Shown: piece after piece, positions 47,596 to 57,279 of the stretch
How the letters are laid out: each line of letters opens with the position of its first letter
Numbering within the stretch: the first letter of the stretch is position 1
Assembly (NCBI RefSeq): GCF_024112395.2
Contig: NZ_CP078013.2
Coordinates: 6,170,501 to 6,234,500 of the forward strand
DNA: 64,000 nucleotides
From: Pseudomonas pergaminensis
GTDB taxonomy: Bacteria > Pseudomonadota > Gammaproteobacteria > Pseudomonadales > Pseudomonadaceae
Reading direction: 5' to 3'
Translations under genes and position numbers: made by a program
The notes under the pieces: generated by a model
Databases searched by the model: none
What the model was told of the DNA's origin: nothing
Seen by the model: the letters and a program-made list of their open reading frames with translations, nothing else

Positions 47596-47615
47596 TTTAG
47601 AGTAATGACTCTAAA
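47596..47615. promoter_or_regulatory. Palindromic candidate operator for the LaoR-type repressor
   Basis: TTTAGAGT-AATG-ACTCTAAA, two perfect 8-base arms with a 4-base spacer. It lies 36 bases before the aldehyde dehydrogenase ATG and 90 bases before the repressor ATG, in the only gap between the divergent genes. Size and symmetry fit a TetR dimer site. Confidence 0.65.
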
Positions 47616-47651
47616 AATCCAGGCAGACCAATAACAATCGGGAACGCCGCC

Positions 47652-49079
47652 ATGTCTGCCAACGTTGCCTACCTGCAAGATTCCCAGGCGCTGGATCAAC
47701 TCCAAGACCTGTTCGACACCCAGCGCCGTGCCTACGCGGCCAACCCGATGCCGCCGGCGGCCCAGCGTCAGCAATGGCTCAAGGCCCTGCGCGACCTGCT
47801 CAGCGACGAGCGCCAGGCGCTGATCAACGCGATCAGCCAAGACTTCAGCCACCGTAGCGCTGACGAAACCCTGTTCGCCGAACTGATGCCCAGCCTGCAT
47901 GGCATTCACTATGCCAGCAAACACCTCAAGGGCTGGATGAAACCTTCACGACGCGCTGTCGGCATTGCCTTCCAACCCGCCTCGGCCAAAGTCATCTACC
48001 AACCCTTGGGCGTGGTCGGGGTGATCGTGCCCTGGAACTACCCACTGTACCTGGCCATCGGCCCACTGGTCGGCGCACTCGCCGCCGGTAACCGGGTGAT
48101 GCTCAAGCTCAGCGAATCCACCCCCGCCACGGGCGAGTTACTCAAAGCGTTGCTGGCGAAGATCTTCCCCGAGGACCTGGTGTGCGTGGTGCTGGGTGAA
48201 GCCGAAGTCGGCATGGCCTTCTCCAAGCTGCCCTTCGATCACCTGTTATTTACCGGCGCCACCAGCATCGGCAAGCACGTGATGCGTGCGGCGGCCGAAC
48301 ACCTCACCCCGGTCACCCTGGAGTTGGGCGGCAAGTCGCCCGCCATCGTGTCTGCCGACGTGCCGCTCAAGGACGCCGCCGAACGTATCGCCTTCGGAAA
48401 AGCGCTGAACGCTGGGCAAACCTGCGTGGCACCCGACTACGTGCTGGTGCCGGAGGATCGCGTCGAAGGTTTTGTCGAAGCCTACACCCAGGCCGTTCGC
48501 GGGTTTTATCCAAGCCTGGTCGACAACCCGGACTACACGGCGATCATCAACGAACGACAACTGGCCCGGCTCAACGCCTACGTCAAGGACGCTACCGACA
48601 AAGGCGCCACCCTGATTCCGCTGTACGACCAAGGCCAGGCGCGGCGCATGGCCCATAGCCTGTTATTGAATGTCAGCGATGACATGACCGTGATGCAGGA
48701 CGAAATCTTCGGCCCGGTGCTGCCGATCGTGCCCTATCGCGGCATCGACCAAGCCTTTGCCTACATCAACCAACGCCCTCGCCCACTGGCCCTGTATTAC
48801 TTCGGCTACAACAAGGGCGAGCAGGATCGTGTGCTCCACGAAACCCATTCCGGCGGTGTGTGCCTGAACGACACGCTGCTGCATGTGGCCCAGGACGACA
48901 TGCCATTTGGCGGCATCGGCCCGTCGGGCATGGGTCACTACCACGGCCACGAAGGCTTCCTCACCTTCAGCAAAGCCAAGGGCGTACTGGTGAAACAGCG
49001 CCTGAACGCTGCGAAGCTGATCTATCCGCCCTACGGCAAAGCCATCCAGAAGTTGATCCAGAAGCTGTTTGTCCGCTGA
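47652..49079 (+). CDS. laoC: Aldehyde dehydrogenase (coniferyl aldehyde dehydrogenase type, LaoC-like)
   Basis: 475 residues. The catalytic pair is Cys258 (ALNAGQTCVAP) and Glu224 (TLELGGKSP); the NAD region is GVIVPWNYPLYLAIGP. It oxidises aldehydes to acids. In the lao locus LaoC handles long-chain fatty aldehydes, and the adjacent LaoA supplies them. The C-terminus ends in KLIQKLIQKLFVR, an amphipathic helix that could touch membranes. Confidence 0.88.
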   Translation: MSANVAYLQDSQALDQLQDLFDTQRRAYAANPMPPAAQRQQWLKALRDLLSDERQALINAISQDFSHRSADETLFAELMPSLHGIHYASKHLKGWMKPSRRAVGIAFQPASAKVIYQPLGVVGVIVPWNYPLYLAIGPLVGALAAGNRVMLKLSESTPATGELLKALLAKIFPEDLVCVVLGEAEVGMAFSKLPFDHLLFTGATSIGKHVMRAAAEHLTPVTLELGGKSPAIVSADVPLKDAAERIAFGKALNAGQTCVAPDYVLVPEDRVEGFVEAYTQAVRGFYPSLVDNPDYTAIINERQLARLNAYVKDATDKGATLIPLYDQGQARRMAHSLLLNVSDDMTVMQDEIFGPVLPIVPYRGIDQAFAYINQRPRPLALYYFGYNKGEQDRVLHETHSGGVCLNDTLLHVAQDDMPFGGIGPSGMGHYHGHEGFLTFSKAKGVLVKQRLNAAKLIYPPYGKAIQKLIQKLFVR

Positions 49080-49107
49080 CACCGCCACCCACGGGATAAC
49101 AATAACA

Positions 49108-49653
49108 ATGAACCCTAGCCTGACTGAAACACCTGCGCTGTCGCGGCGCGGCGTCTTGAAAATCGGCCTGTGCGCCAGCGCCTTCCTGGCCACCGCCGGG
49201 TTGGGCGCCAGCCTGAGCGGTTGCTCCAGCAGCACCCCGGCCAGCGGTTTTGCCATGTTGCGCAGCAGTGACCTGCCGTTCTTGCGCGCTGTGATCCCGG
49301 TGTTGCTCGAAGGCGTGGCCAGCGCCCAGGAAGTCGCCAGTGGGATTGAAGGCACCCTTAAAAAGCTCGACTTCAGCCTGCAACGCCTGTCGCCGGAGAT
49401 GTTCAAGCTCACCCAGCAGTTGTTCGACGTACTCGGCATGGGCATCACCCGAGGCCCGCTGACCGGTATCTGGGGCAGTTGGGAAAACGCCAGCAGCGAA
49501 CAGATCGGTAACTTCCTGCACCGCTGGGAAAACAGCTACCTGAACCTGCTGCGCATGGGCCAGGGCTCGCTGCTCAAGCTGGTGATCATGGCCTGGTACT
49601 TCCAGCCCGCGTCCTGGGCCCATTGCGGCTACCCCGGGCCACCGAAGATCTAG
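49108..49653 (+). CDS. laoB: Twin-arginine exported lipoprotein-like protein (LaoB-like)
   Basis: 181 residues. The Tat motif SRRGVLKIG (Arg13-Arg14) is followed by a hydrophobic stretch and a lipobox-like LSGC with Cys39, so it may be a Tat-exported lipoprotein. The rest is helical with no known domain. In the lao locus LaoB supports the alcohol dehydrogenase LaoA. It begins 28 bases after laoC. The start at 49108 places the Tat motif at the usual distance. Confidence 0.8.
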   Translation: MNPSLTETPALSRRGVLKIGLCASAFLATAGLGASLSGCSSSTPASGFAMLRSSDLPFLRAVIPVLLEGVASAQEVASGIEGTLKKLDFSLQRLSPEMFKLTQQLFDVLGMGITRGPLTGIWGSWENASSEQIGNFLHRWENSYLNLLRMGQGSLLKLVIMAWYFQPASWAHCGYPGPPKI

Positions 49654-49675
49654 CCTTGATAACCCGATCAAAAAT

Positions 49676-49762
49676 GTGGGAGCGGGCTTGCTCGCGAAAG
49701 CGGTGGATCAGCCACACCTTTATCGACTGACACGTTGCATTCGCGAGCACGCCCGCTCCCAC
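49676..49762. repeat. REPIN, GTGGGAGCGGGCTTGCTCGCGAA family, inside the lao gene group
   Basis: Inverted arms (right arm with GAGCACGCCCGCTCCCAC, one change). It lies in the gap between the laoB-like and laoA-like genes, so a single transcript would carry it. Confidence 0.9.
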
Positions 49763-49801
49763 ATCGACCACAACTTCGTACAAAAATAAGAGTGCACTCC
49801 T

Positions 49802-51397
49802 ATGCCCGTACCCGACCTGTTCCGCGACGGCATGGCCCGTGGCTGGAAAACCCACAATGGCGCCGCCCTCGACAACGACCTGACCCTGGAGGCCGACGTC
49901 GTGATCATCGGCAGCGGCGCCGGAGGCGGTACCACTGCTGAAATTCTCAGTGCCGCGGGCTACAAAGTGCTGCTGATCGAAGAAGGCCCGCTCAAGACCA
50001 GCAGCGATTTCAAGTTGCTCGAAGACGAGGCCTATACCAGCTTGTACCAGGAGGGCATCGGCCGCATGAGCAAGGATGGCGCGATCACCATCCTGCAGGG
50101 CCGGGCCGTGGGCGGCACCACGCTGATCAACTGGACATCGAGCTTTCGTACCCCGGACGCCACCCTCGCCCATTGGGCCAGCGAATACGCCGTGAAGGGC
50201 CACAGCAGCGCGGAGATGGCGCCCTGGTTCGAAAAAATGGAGCAACGCCTGGGCATCGCGCCCTGGGCCCTGCCGCCCAACCCCAACAACGATGTGATCC
50301 GCAAAGGCTGCGAGAAGCTCGGTTACAGTTGGCACGTGATCCCACGGAACGTGCGCGGCTGTTTCAACCTGGGTTACTGCGGCATGGGCTGCCCGGTCAA
50401 CGCCAAGCAGTCGATGCTGGTGACCACCATTCCCTCCACCCTGGAAAAGGGCGGCGAACTGCTCTACCTGGCCCGCGCCGAACGCCTCAACTACAGCGGC
50501 GACACCATCAACAGCCTGGAATGCGTGGCCATGGACACCCTGTGCGTAGCGCCGACCGGACGCAAGATCACGGTGAAGGCCAAGCATTACGTGCTCTCGG
50601 GCGGCGGCATCAACAGCCCGGCGCTGCTGATGCGCTCAGACGCGCCCGACCCACATTCGCGGCTGGGCAAACGCACCTTCCTGCACCTGGTGAATTTCTC
50701 CGCCGGGTTGTTCGACGAGGTGATCAACCCGTTCTACGGCGCGCCGCAGTCGATCTATTCCGACCATTTCCAGTGGCAGGACGGCACCACGGGCAAAATG
50801 TCGTACAAGCTGGAGGCCCCGCCCCTGCACCCGGCGTTGGCCAGCACCCTGCTCGGCGGCTACGGCACCCAGAACGCCCTGGACATGAGCCAGTTGCCCA
50901 ACACCCACGCGATGCTGGCGCTGCTGCGCGACGGCTTCCACCCCGACAGCCCGGGCGGCAGTGTGGAGTTGCGCGGCGATGGCACGCCGGTGCTCGACTA
51001 CCAGGTGTCGGACTACGCCTGGGATGGCTTGCGCCGTGCGTTCCACAGCATGGCCGAGATCCAGTTCGCGGCGGGCGCCAAGTCGGTCAAGCCGCTGCAT
51101 CACGATGCGCGCTACGTCAAAACCCTGGGTGAAGCCCGCACGATGATTGACGACCTGAACCTGGAACTGCATCGCACGTGCCTGGGCAGTGCCCATGTGA
51201 TGGGCGGTTGTGCCATGGGTGACGACCCGAAAAACGCAGTGGCCGACAGCCTCGGTCGGCACCACCAACTGCGCAACCTGTCGATCCACGATGGCTCTTT
51301 ATTCCCCACCAGCATTGGGGCCAACCCACAATTATCGGTGTACGGTTTGACTGCCCAACTGGCGACAGCATTGGCCGAACGTCTGAAAACAGCATGA
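49802..51397 (+). CDS. laoA: GMC family FAD-dependent alcohol dehydrogenase (LaoA-like)
   Basis: 531 residues. The FAD Rossmann motif is IIGSGAGGGTTAEIL (glycines at 37-43); AVGGTTLINWTSSF is the second GMC motif, and the C-terminal SAHVMGGCAMGDDP and SIGANPQLSVYGLTAQLA complete the flavin site. In P. aeruginosa LaoA is the long-chain alcohol dehydrogenase. It follows laoB after a REPIN. A cluster of cysteines (RGCFNLGYCGMGCPVNAKQS) is shared with bacterial GMC alcohol oxidases. Confidence 0.88.
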   Translation: MPVPDLFRDGMARGWKTHNGAALDNDLTLEADVVIIGSGAGGGTTAEILSAAGYKVLLIEEGPLKTSSDFKLLEDEAYTSLYQEGIGRMSKDGAITILQGRAVGGTTLINWTSSFRTPDATLAHWASEYAVKGHSSAEMAPWFEKMEQRLGIAPWALPPNPNNDVIRKGCEKLGYSWHVIPRNVRGCFNLGYCGMGCPVNAKQSMLVTTIPSTLEKGGELLYLARAERLNYSGDTINSLECVAMDTLCVAPTGRKITVKAKHYVLSGGGINSPALLMRSDAPDPHSRLGKRTFLHLVNFSAGLFDEVINPFYGAPQSIYSDHFQWQDGTTGKMSYKLEAPPLHPALASTLLGGYGTQNALDMSQLPNTHAMLALLRDGFHPDSPGGSVELRGDGTPVLDYQVSDYAWDGLRRAFHSMAEIQFAAGAKSVKPLHHDARYVKTLGEARTMIDDLNLELHRTCLGSAHVMGGCAMGDDPKNAVADSLGRHHQLRNLSIHDGSLFPTSIGANPQLSVYGLTAQLATALAERLKTA

Positions 51398-51442
51398 AAA
51401 AACACGGTATTCGCCATGTCTATACTGCTTTCTTCTGCATAA

Positions 51443-52345
<903 letters not shown>

Positions 52346-52352
52346 GGGCCTC

Positions 52353-52434
52353 TTCGCGAGCAAGCCCGCTCCCACAGTTGACCGAGTTCCAATATGAGAA
52401 TGCGGTCGAATGTGGGAGCGGGCTTGCTCGCGAA
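52353..52434. repeat. Composite REP pair in outward (tail) orientation with conserved spacer
   Basis: Reverse arm (52353-52375) then forward arm (52412-52434). The spacer reads TTGACCGAGTTCCA, AT, ATGAGAATGCGGTC (52378-52407). This is the reverse complement of the spacer at 269-298 in 28 of 30 positions. It lies between the convergent ferredoxin gene and mutM. Confidence 0.85.
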
Positions 52435-52458
52435 GGCGGCATCAGCCATCACACAAGA

Positions 52459-53271
52459 TCAGCTCTGGCACTTGGGGCAAAACACACTCGCCCGTTGCCC
52501 CAGCACCACATTGCGCAACTCGCTCCCGCAAACCTTGCACGCCTCGCCACCACGGCCATAGACGAACAATTCCTGCTGGAAATACCCCGGTTGCCCGTCG
52601 CCACCGATAAAGTCCCGCAACGTGGTACCGCCGCGCTCGATGGCAGCGGCCAGCACGCGTTTGATCTCAATCGCCAGCTTCAAGTAACGCCCGCGCGAAA
52701 TGCCGCCCGCAGCCCGACGCGGATCAATCCCCGCCGCAAACAGCGCTTCCGTCGCATAGATATTGCCCACGCCCACCACCACCGCGTTGTCCATGATGAA
52801 CGGCTTCACCGCCATCGACTTGCCACGGGACAGTTGGAACAGGCGCTCGCCATCAAACAGGTCGGTCAACGGCTCCGGCCCCAGGCGTAGCAACAGCTCG
52901 TGGTTGTGCGGGTCCTGGCTCCAGAGCATGGCGCCGAAACGCCGCGGGTCGGTGTAGCGCAGGGCCATGCCCGATTCCAGCTCGATATCCACATGCTCGT
53001 GTTTGGCCGCCGGCATGCCGACCTCCACCAGTCGCAAGTTGCCCGACATGCCTAAATGGCTGATCAAGGTGCCTACTTCGGCATTGATCAACAGGTACTT
53101 GGCCCGCCGCTCCACCAGCACGATGCGCTGGCCGGACAGGCGCACATCGAGGTCTTCCGGAATCGGCCAGCGCAGGCGCCGTTCACGCACTACCACACGG
53201 CTGACCCGCTGGCCTTCCAGGTGCGGCGCGATTCCGCGCCGGGTGGTTTCGACTTCTGGCAACTCGGGCAT
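52459..53271 (-). CDS. mutM: Formamidopyrimidine-DNA glycosylase MutM (Fpg)
   Basis: 270 residues. It has the catalytic N-terminal [12 protein letters not shown] (Pro2, Glu3), the helix-two-turn-helix around [18 protein letters not shown], and the C-terminal zinc finger CxxC...CxxC ([17 protein letters not shown]). It removes 8-oxoguanine from DNA. It is full length. Confidence 0.97.
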   Translation of the reverse strand: MPELPEVETTRRGIAPHLEGQRVSRVVVRERRLRWPIPEDLDVRLSGQRIVLVERRAKYLLINAEVGTLISHLGMSGNLRLVEVGMPAAKHEHVDIELESGMALRYTDPRRFGAMLWSQDPHNHELLLRLGPEPLTDLFDGERLFQLSRGKSMAVKPFIMDNAVVVGVGNIYATEALFAAGIDPRRAAGGISRGRYLKLAIEIKRVLAAAIERGGTTLRDFIGGDGQPGYFQQELFVYGRGGEACKVCGSELRNVVLGQRASVFCPKCQS

Positions 53272-53292
53272 GTGTACCTCTTGAAGAAAGGG

Positions 53293-54159
53293 TCAGTGGG
53301 CGCCCAGCTCGCGGATCGACAACTTCATGCTTTCGAAGTCGTAGTCCGACAGGCCCACGTAGTCCAGCACCAGATGGCCGATGGCATTCCACTCATGGTC
53401 CACCGCCTGGTTGCCCAGCACGCGATAGGACGAGCAGATGTGCTCGGCCATTTTCAGGATCGCCAGCAGGTTCTTGAGCTGCGAATTGCGCGACGACTCA
53501 TCGCTGAACACCGCCAGGGCGTTGTGGTGGTTGGCGATGGCGTCGGTCACATGCTCCGGTAGGCGCCAGGACTTGGCGGTGTAGTAACCCACCACGGCAT
53601 GGTTGGTGTTGAACGCGTTGTTCTCGGTGTCGACCACGCGGCAGTCGGGGCCGGCGTTGGCGTAGGCCTGCTCCAGTACCGACATGTAATTGGGGAAACG
53701 CTTGAGCATCAGCGGCACGCCGCAATCGTGGAACAGGCCCAGGGCATAAGCCTCGTCCACCGCCTGGGCGCCGGTACGCTTGGCCAGGGTGAGGCAGGTC
53801 ATCGCCACATCCTGCGCGGTGTCCCAGAAGCGGTTGAGGGTGACGATGGTGTCGTCGCTCATTTCGCCCTTGATCGACAGCGCGTTGATCAGGTTGATGA
53901 TCGAGCGGCTGCCCAACAGGTTCACGGCACGCTGGATCGAGGCAATCTTGTTGCTCAGCCCGTAATACGACGAGTTGACGATCTTCAGCAGCGCACCGGA
54001 GAGGCCCGGATCCTGGGAGATCAACCGGGCGATCACTTCCAGGTCCGGGTCGGGCATGTATTGCTCCATCTGCAAATCCACCATGATTTGCGGCTGGGGC
54101 GGCACGCTGATGCCTTGCAGGGCCTGTTGGATCTGTTCGGAAGAAAGCTCTTGGGACAT
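53293..54159 (-). CDS. HDOD domain-containing signalling protein
   Basis: 288 residues. An HDOD domain occupies about residues 15-220 (VDLQMEQYMPDPDLEVIARL; LSGALLKIVNSSYYGLSNKI; LGLFHDCGVPLML). The catalytic HD pair of true HD-GYP phosphodiesterases is partly kept (FHDCG), but the family is generally regulatory and not enzymatic. It lies 21 bases upstream of mutM on the same strand, so co-transcription is likely. Confidence 0.88.
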   Translation of the reverse strand: MSQELSSEQIQQALQGISVPPQPQIMVDLQMEQYMPDPDLEVIARLISQDPGLSGALLKIVNSSYYGLSNKIASIQRAVNLLGSRSIINLINALSIKGEMSDDTIVTLNRFWDTAQDVAMTCLTLAKRTGAQAVDEAYALGLFHDCGVPLMLKRFPNYMSVLEQAYANAGPDCRVVDTENNAFNTNHAVVGYYTAKSWRLPEHVTDAIANHHNALAVFSDESSRNSQLKNLLAILKMAEHICSSYRVLGNQAVDHEWNAIGHLVLDYVGLSDYDFESMKLSIRELGAH

Positions 54160-54245
54160 AAGTACATACTCTGGGCTAGGCGGGGATTCTAACCCCTAAG
54201 CAAACCTGACCGACACCCAAATGCCCGATTGAAATCGGACTAAAT

Positions 54246-54331
54246 GTGGGAGGGGGCTTGCCCCCCGATTGCATCACCGCCGTACGTCAGATACACCACG
54301 CCGCCTGCATCGCGGGCAAGCCCACTCCCAC
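54246..54331. repeat. REPIN, GTGGGAGGGGGCTTGCCCCCGAT family, diverged right arm
   Basis: The left arm GTGGGAGGGGGCTTGCCCCCC pairs imperfectly with the right arm CGCGGGCAAGCCCACTCCCAC. It lies between the divergent HDOD and RlmI-type genes. Confidence 0.85.
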
Positions 54332-54383
54332 ATGAACCGCGCCGCAACAGGTATACTCCCGCTCTTTTTTCCGGAGCGACGTC

Positions 54384-55580
54384 ATGTCCCTGCCAAGCCT
54401 GCGTCTCAAAGCCAACGCCGATCGTCGTTTGCGCAACGGCCACCTGTGGGTCTATAGCAACGAAATCGACGTGGCCGCCACCCCACTTCACGGCTTCCAG
54501 GCGGGCGACCAGGCCATCCTCGAAGCGGCCGGCGGCAAGACCCTGGGCATCGTGGCCATGAGCCCGAACAACCTGATCTGCGCGCGCCTGCTGTCGCGCG
54601 ACATCAAGTTGCCGTTGGACAAGTCGCTGCTGGTGCACCGCCTGAACGTCGCCCTGTCCCTGCGCGACCGCCTGTTCGACAAGCCGTTCTACCGCCTGGT
54701 CTACGGCGATTCCGACCTGCTGCCAGGCCTGGTGGTCGACCGTTTCGGCGACATCCTGGTGGTGCAGATCGCCTCGGCGACCATGGAGGCGCATAAAGAA
54801 GACGTGATCGCCGCCCTGACCCAAGTGCTCAAGCCGAGCGGCATCCTGTTCAAGAACGACTCCGCCGCGCGCGACGCCGAAGGCCTCAACCGCTACGTCG
54901 AAACCGTGTTCGGCCTGGTGCCGGAGTGGGTTGCGCTGGAAGAAAACGGCGTGAAATTCGAAGCCCCGGTGATCCAGGGCCAGAAAACCGGCTGGTTCTA
55001 CGACCACCGCATGAACCGCGCACGCCTGGCCCCGTATGCCAAAGGCAAACGCGTGCTGGACCTCTACAGCTACATCGGCGGCTGGGGCGTGCAAGCCGCG
55101 GCCTTCGGCGCCAGTGAAGTGTTCTGCGTCGACGCCTCCGCCTTCGCCCTCGACGGCGTGGAGCGCAATGCCGCGCTGAACGGCTTTGCCGAGAAGATGA
55201 CCTGCATCGAAGGCGACGTGTTTGAAGCCTTGAAAGAACTGAAAGCCAGCGAAGAACGCTTCGACGTGATCGTCGCCGACCCACCGGCCTTCATCAAACG
55301 CAAAAAAGACATGAAGAACGGCGAAGGCGCCTACCGCCGCCTCAACGAGCAAGCCATGCGCCTGCTCAGCAAGGACGGCATCCTGGTCAGCGCGTCGTGC
55401 TCCATGCACCTGCCGGAAGACGACCTGCAAAACATCCTGCTGACCAGCGCCCGTCATTTGGATCGCAATATCCAGATGCTGGAGCGTGGCGGCCAGGGTC
55501 CGGATCATCCGGTGCACCCGGCGATTGCAGAGACGCGTTACATCAAGAGCATTACGTGCCGGTTGTTGCCAAACAGCTAA
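54384..55580 (+). CDS. rlmI: Class I rRNA large-subunit methyltransferase (RlmI type)
   Basis: 398 residues. An N-terminal PUA domain (LRLKANADRRLRNGHLWVYS) precedes a SAM methyltransferase domain: VLDLYSYIGGWGVQAAAFGA is motif I and IVADPPAFIKRKKD motif IV, with the catalytic Cys in ILVSASCSMHLPEDD. The E. coli relative methylates C1962 of 23S rRNA. The exact target here is inferred. Confidence 0.9.
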   Translation: MSLPSLRLKANADRRLRNGHLWVYSNEIDVAATPLHGFQAGDQAILEAAGGKTLGIVAMSPNNLICARLLSRDIKLPLDKSLLVHRLNVALSLRDRLFDKPFYRLVYGDSDLLPGLVVDRFGDILVVQIASATMEAHKEDVIAALTQVLKPSGILFKNDSAARDAEGLNRYVETVFGLVPEWVALEENGVKFEAPVIQGQKTGWFYDHRMNRARLAPYAKGKRVLDLYSYIGGWGVQAAAFGASEVFCVDASAFALDGVERNAALNGFAEKMTCIEGDVFEALKELKASEERFDVIVADPPAFIKRKKDMKNGEGAYRRLNEQAMRLLSKDGILVSASCSMHLPEDDLQNILLTSARHLDRNIQMLERGGQGPDHPVHPAIAETRYIKSITCRLLPNS

Positions 55581-55600
55581 AGCCAAGCACAGATAAAAAT

Positions 55601-55687
55601 GTGGGAGGGGGCTTGCCCCCGATAGCCGTGTGTCAGCCAGCTAATATGGGGCTGACACTACGCAATCGGGGGCAAGCCCCCTCCCAC
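55601..55687. repeat. REPIN, GTGGGAGGGGGCTTGCCCCCGAT family
   Basis: Well-paired arms around GTGTCAGCC...GGGCTGACAC. It lies between the RlmI-type and MFS genes. Confidence 0.92.
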
Positions 55688-55828
55688 ATTTGTTTGGTGG
55701 TTGCCGTAAAGGCTTTCCTACCCAAGCAAGCCACGTCAATTCAGGAAGTTTCTCTCAACGCTTTTGATTGAATTCCACTTTTCGCAGACTAGTATCCGTT
55801 TCTGGTTTTACTCCGGAAAACAAAAACA

Positions 55829-56989
55829 ATGTCTCGGCCCTACCTCTCCCGCTTCATCCTCATCACCTGCATTTCATTGATCAGTTTCTTTCCGATCAAT
55901 ATTCTCCTGCCCTCATTCCCTGCCCTGGCGGCCCGATTCGACACGCCAAGCGCAGACGTCGCGCTGTCCATCAGCCTGTTCACCCTGGTCTTTTCCATTT
56001 CTCAACTGATCACCGGCCCGCTGTCGGACAAATGGGGGCGCAAGGAAGTCCTGCTCGGGTGCATTACGCTGTCGATCCTGGGTGCCCTCGGTTGCGCACT
56101 GGCGACGGACTACCTGACCTTCCTGCTGTTTCGCAGTGTCCAGGCCATGGGTTGCGGGTTCTTCGTACTGGGCCACGCACTGGTGGAAGACCTGTTCGAG
56201 GAGCAAGACCGCGCTCGCGTGCGCCTTTACTACATGACCCTGAGCGGTTCATTCGTTGCGCTGTCGCCGTTGATCGGCTCCTGGCTGCAAACCACCTTCG
56301 ACTGGCAAGGCAGCTTTTATGGGTTCGCCGTAATGGCACTGGGCATGTTGATCCACGCCCTCTGCATCCTGCCGTCCAAGTCCGCCAGCCCACACCGCAC
56401 GCCGGTGTCGATCATCGGCACACTGAAAGCCGTCGCCCGTAATCGCGACTTCCTGCGCTACTGGTGGATCGCCGCACTGGTATTCGCCTGCTACTTCGCC
56501 TTGATCAGCGTGACACCGCTGATTTTCATGGACGCGCTGAAGCTCTCCGAATACCAGTACGCGTTGGTGTTGATGGTCTATGGCGTGGCCTACTTGCTTG
56601 GCGGCGTTGCGGCCTCGTACCTGCAAAAGCGGATTTCGCTGTCCCGGCAAATCAATATCGGCCTGGGGCTGCTGCTCGTCGCGGGCGTGCCGTTAACACT
56701 GATCGTCAGCCTGGATGCCATCACCCCTGTGACGTTGCTCATCCCGATGCTAATCAGCGCCCTGGCCGTGACCCTGGTTCGTCCGGCGGCGATTTCTGCG
56801 GCAATGTTGCTGTTCTCAAGCAGTGCAGGTACTGCTGCCTCGGCGGGCAACAGCATCATGTTCCTGACCGCCGCAGTCAGCAGTGCCGTCCTGGCGCAAA
56901 CCGGGTCCAACCTATTGATCACCATCGCCATGAGCTTCATCGTCTTTAGCCTGTGGGGTTGGCTGACCAATGCCCGAACTGGACGCTAA
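55829..56989 (+). CDS. MFS transporter, Bcr/CflA drug-resistance type
   Basis: 386 residues with about twelve hydrophobic segments. The loop motif GPLSDKWGRKEVLLG after segment 2 is the MFS signature A, typical of drug:H+ antiporters. The substrate cannot be read from the sequence. It has its own promoter region (55688-55828), and no regulator is adjacent. Confidence 0.88.
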   Translation: MSRPYLSRFILITCISLISFFPINILLPSFPALAARFDTPSADVALSISLFTLVFSISQLITGPLSDKWGRKEVLLGCITLSILGALGCALATDYLTFLLFRSVQAMGCGFFVLGHALVEDLFEEQDRARVRLYYMTLSGSFVALSPLIGSWLQTTFDWQGSFYGFAVMALGMLIHALCILPSKSASPHRTPVSIIGTLKAVARNRDFLRYWWIAALVFACYFALISVTPLIFMDALKLSEYQYALVLMVYGVAYLLGGVAASYLQKRISLSRQINIGLGLLLVAGVPLTLIVSLDAITPVTLLIPMLISALAVTLVRPAAISAAMLLFSSSAGTAASAGNSIMFLTAAVSSAVLAQTGSNLLITIAMSFIVFSLWGWLTNARTGR

Positions 56990-56995
56990 GCGACT

Positions 56996-57021
56996 GTAGG
57001 ACCCCGCTTGCCGGTTCCTAC
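56996..57021. repeat. Short REP-like palindrome after the MFS gene
   Basis: GTAGGA (56996-57001) and TCCTAC (57016-57021) flank CCCCGCTTGCCGGT, the core of the GTAGGAGC family. The rest of the 56990-57279 gap shows no clear gene; it must hold the ilvD promoter. Confidence 0.5.
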
Positions 57022-57279
57022 CGTGGGTCGTGCGCCTCCCGCACGTCCCGTAAGCGCTATCTTCACGGTTGCGGCCATTCCCTCTCGCCGCCAGCGGTGT
57101 AGAATCGACGCTATTCATCGCCAGTCATCCCCCGGCGGGTTTATGAGCTCGAGGCCCAAGCACGCGGCGATCCCGCGACGCGAGTGGCAACTTCCGGACA
57201 CACGGCCATTTCTGAGTGTTCCAGACGTCAATAGAAGCTCACTCCCCATTGATACCGATTAGCCGCCCGGAGTGCTCCA

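Noticed and set aside
57008..57262. Small plus-strand frame of 84 codons before ilvD, with an inner ATG at 57143
   Set aside because: No ribosome-binding site of note, no family resemblance, and no run of Ile, Leu or Val codons that would make it an attenuation leader peptide.
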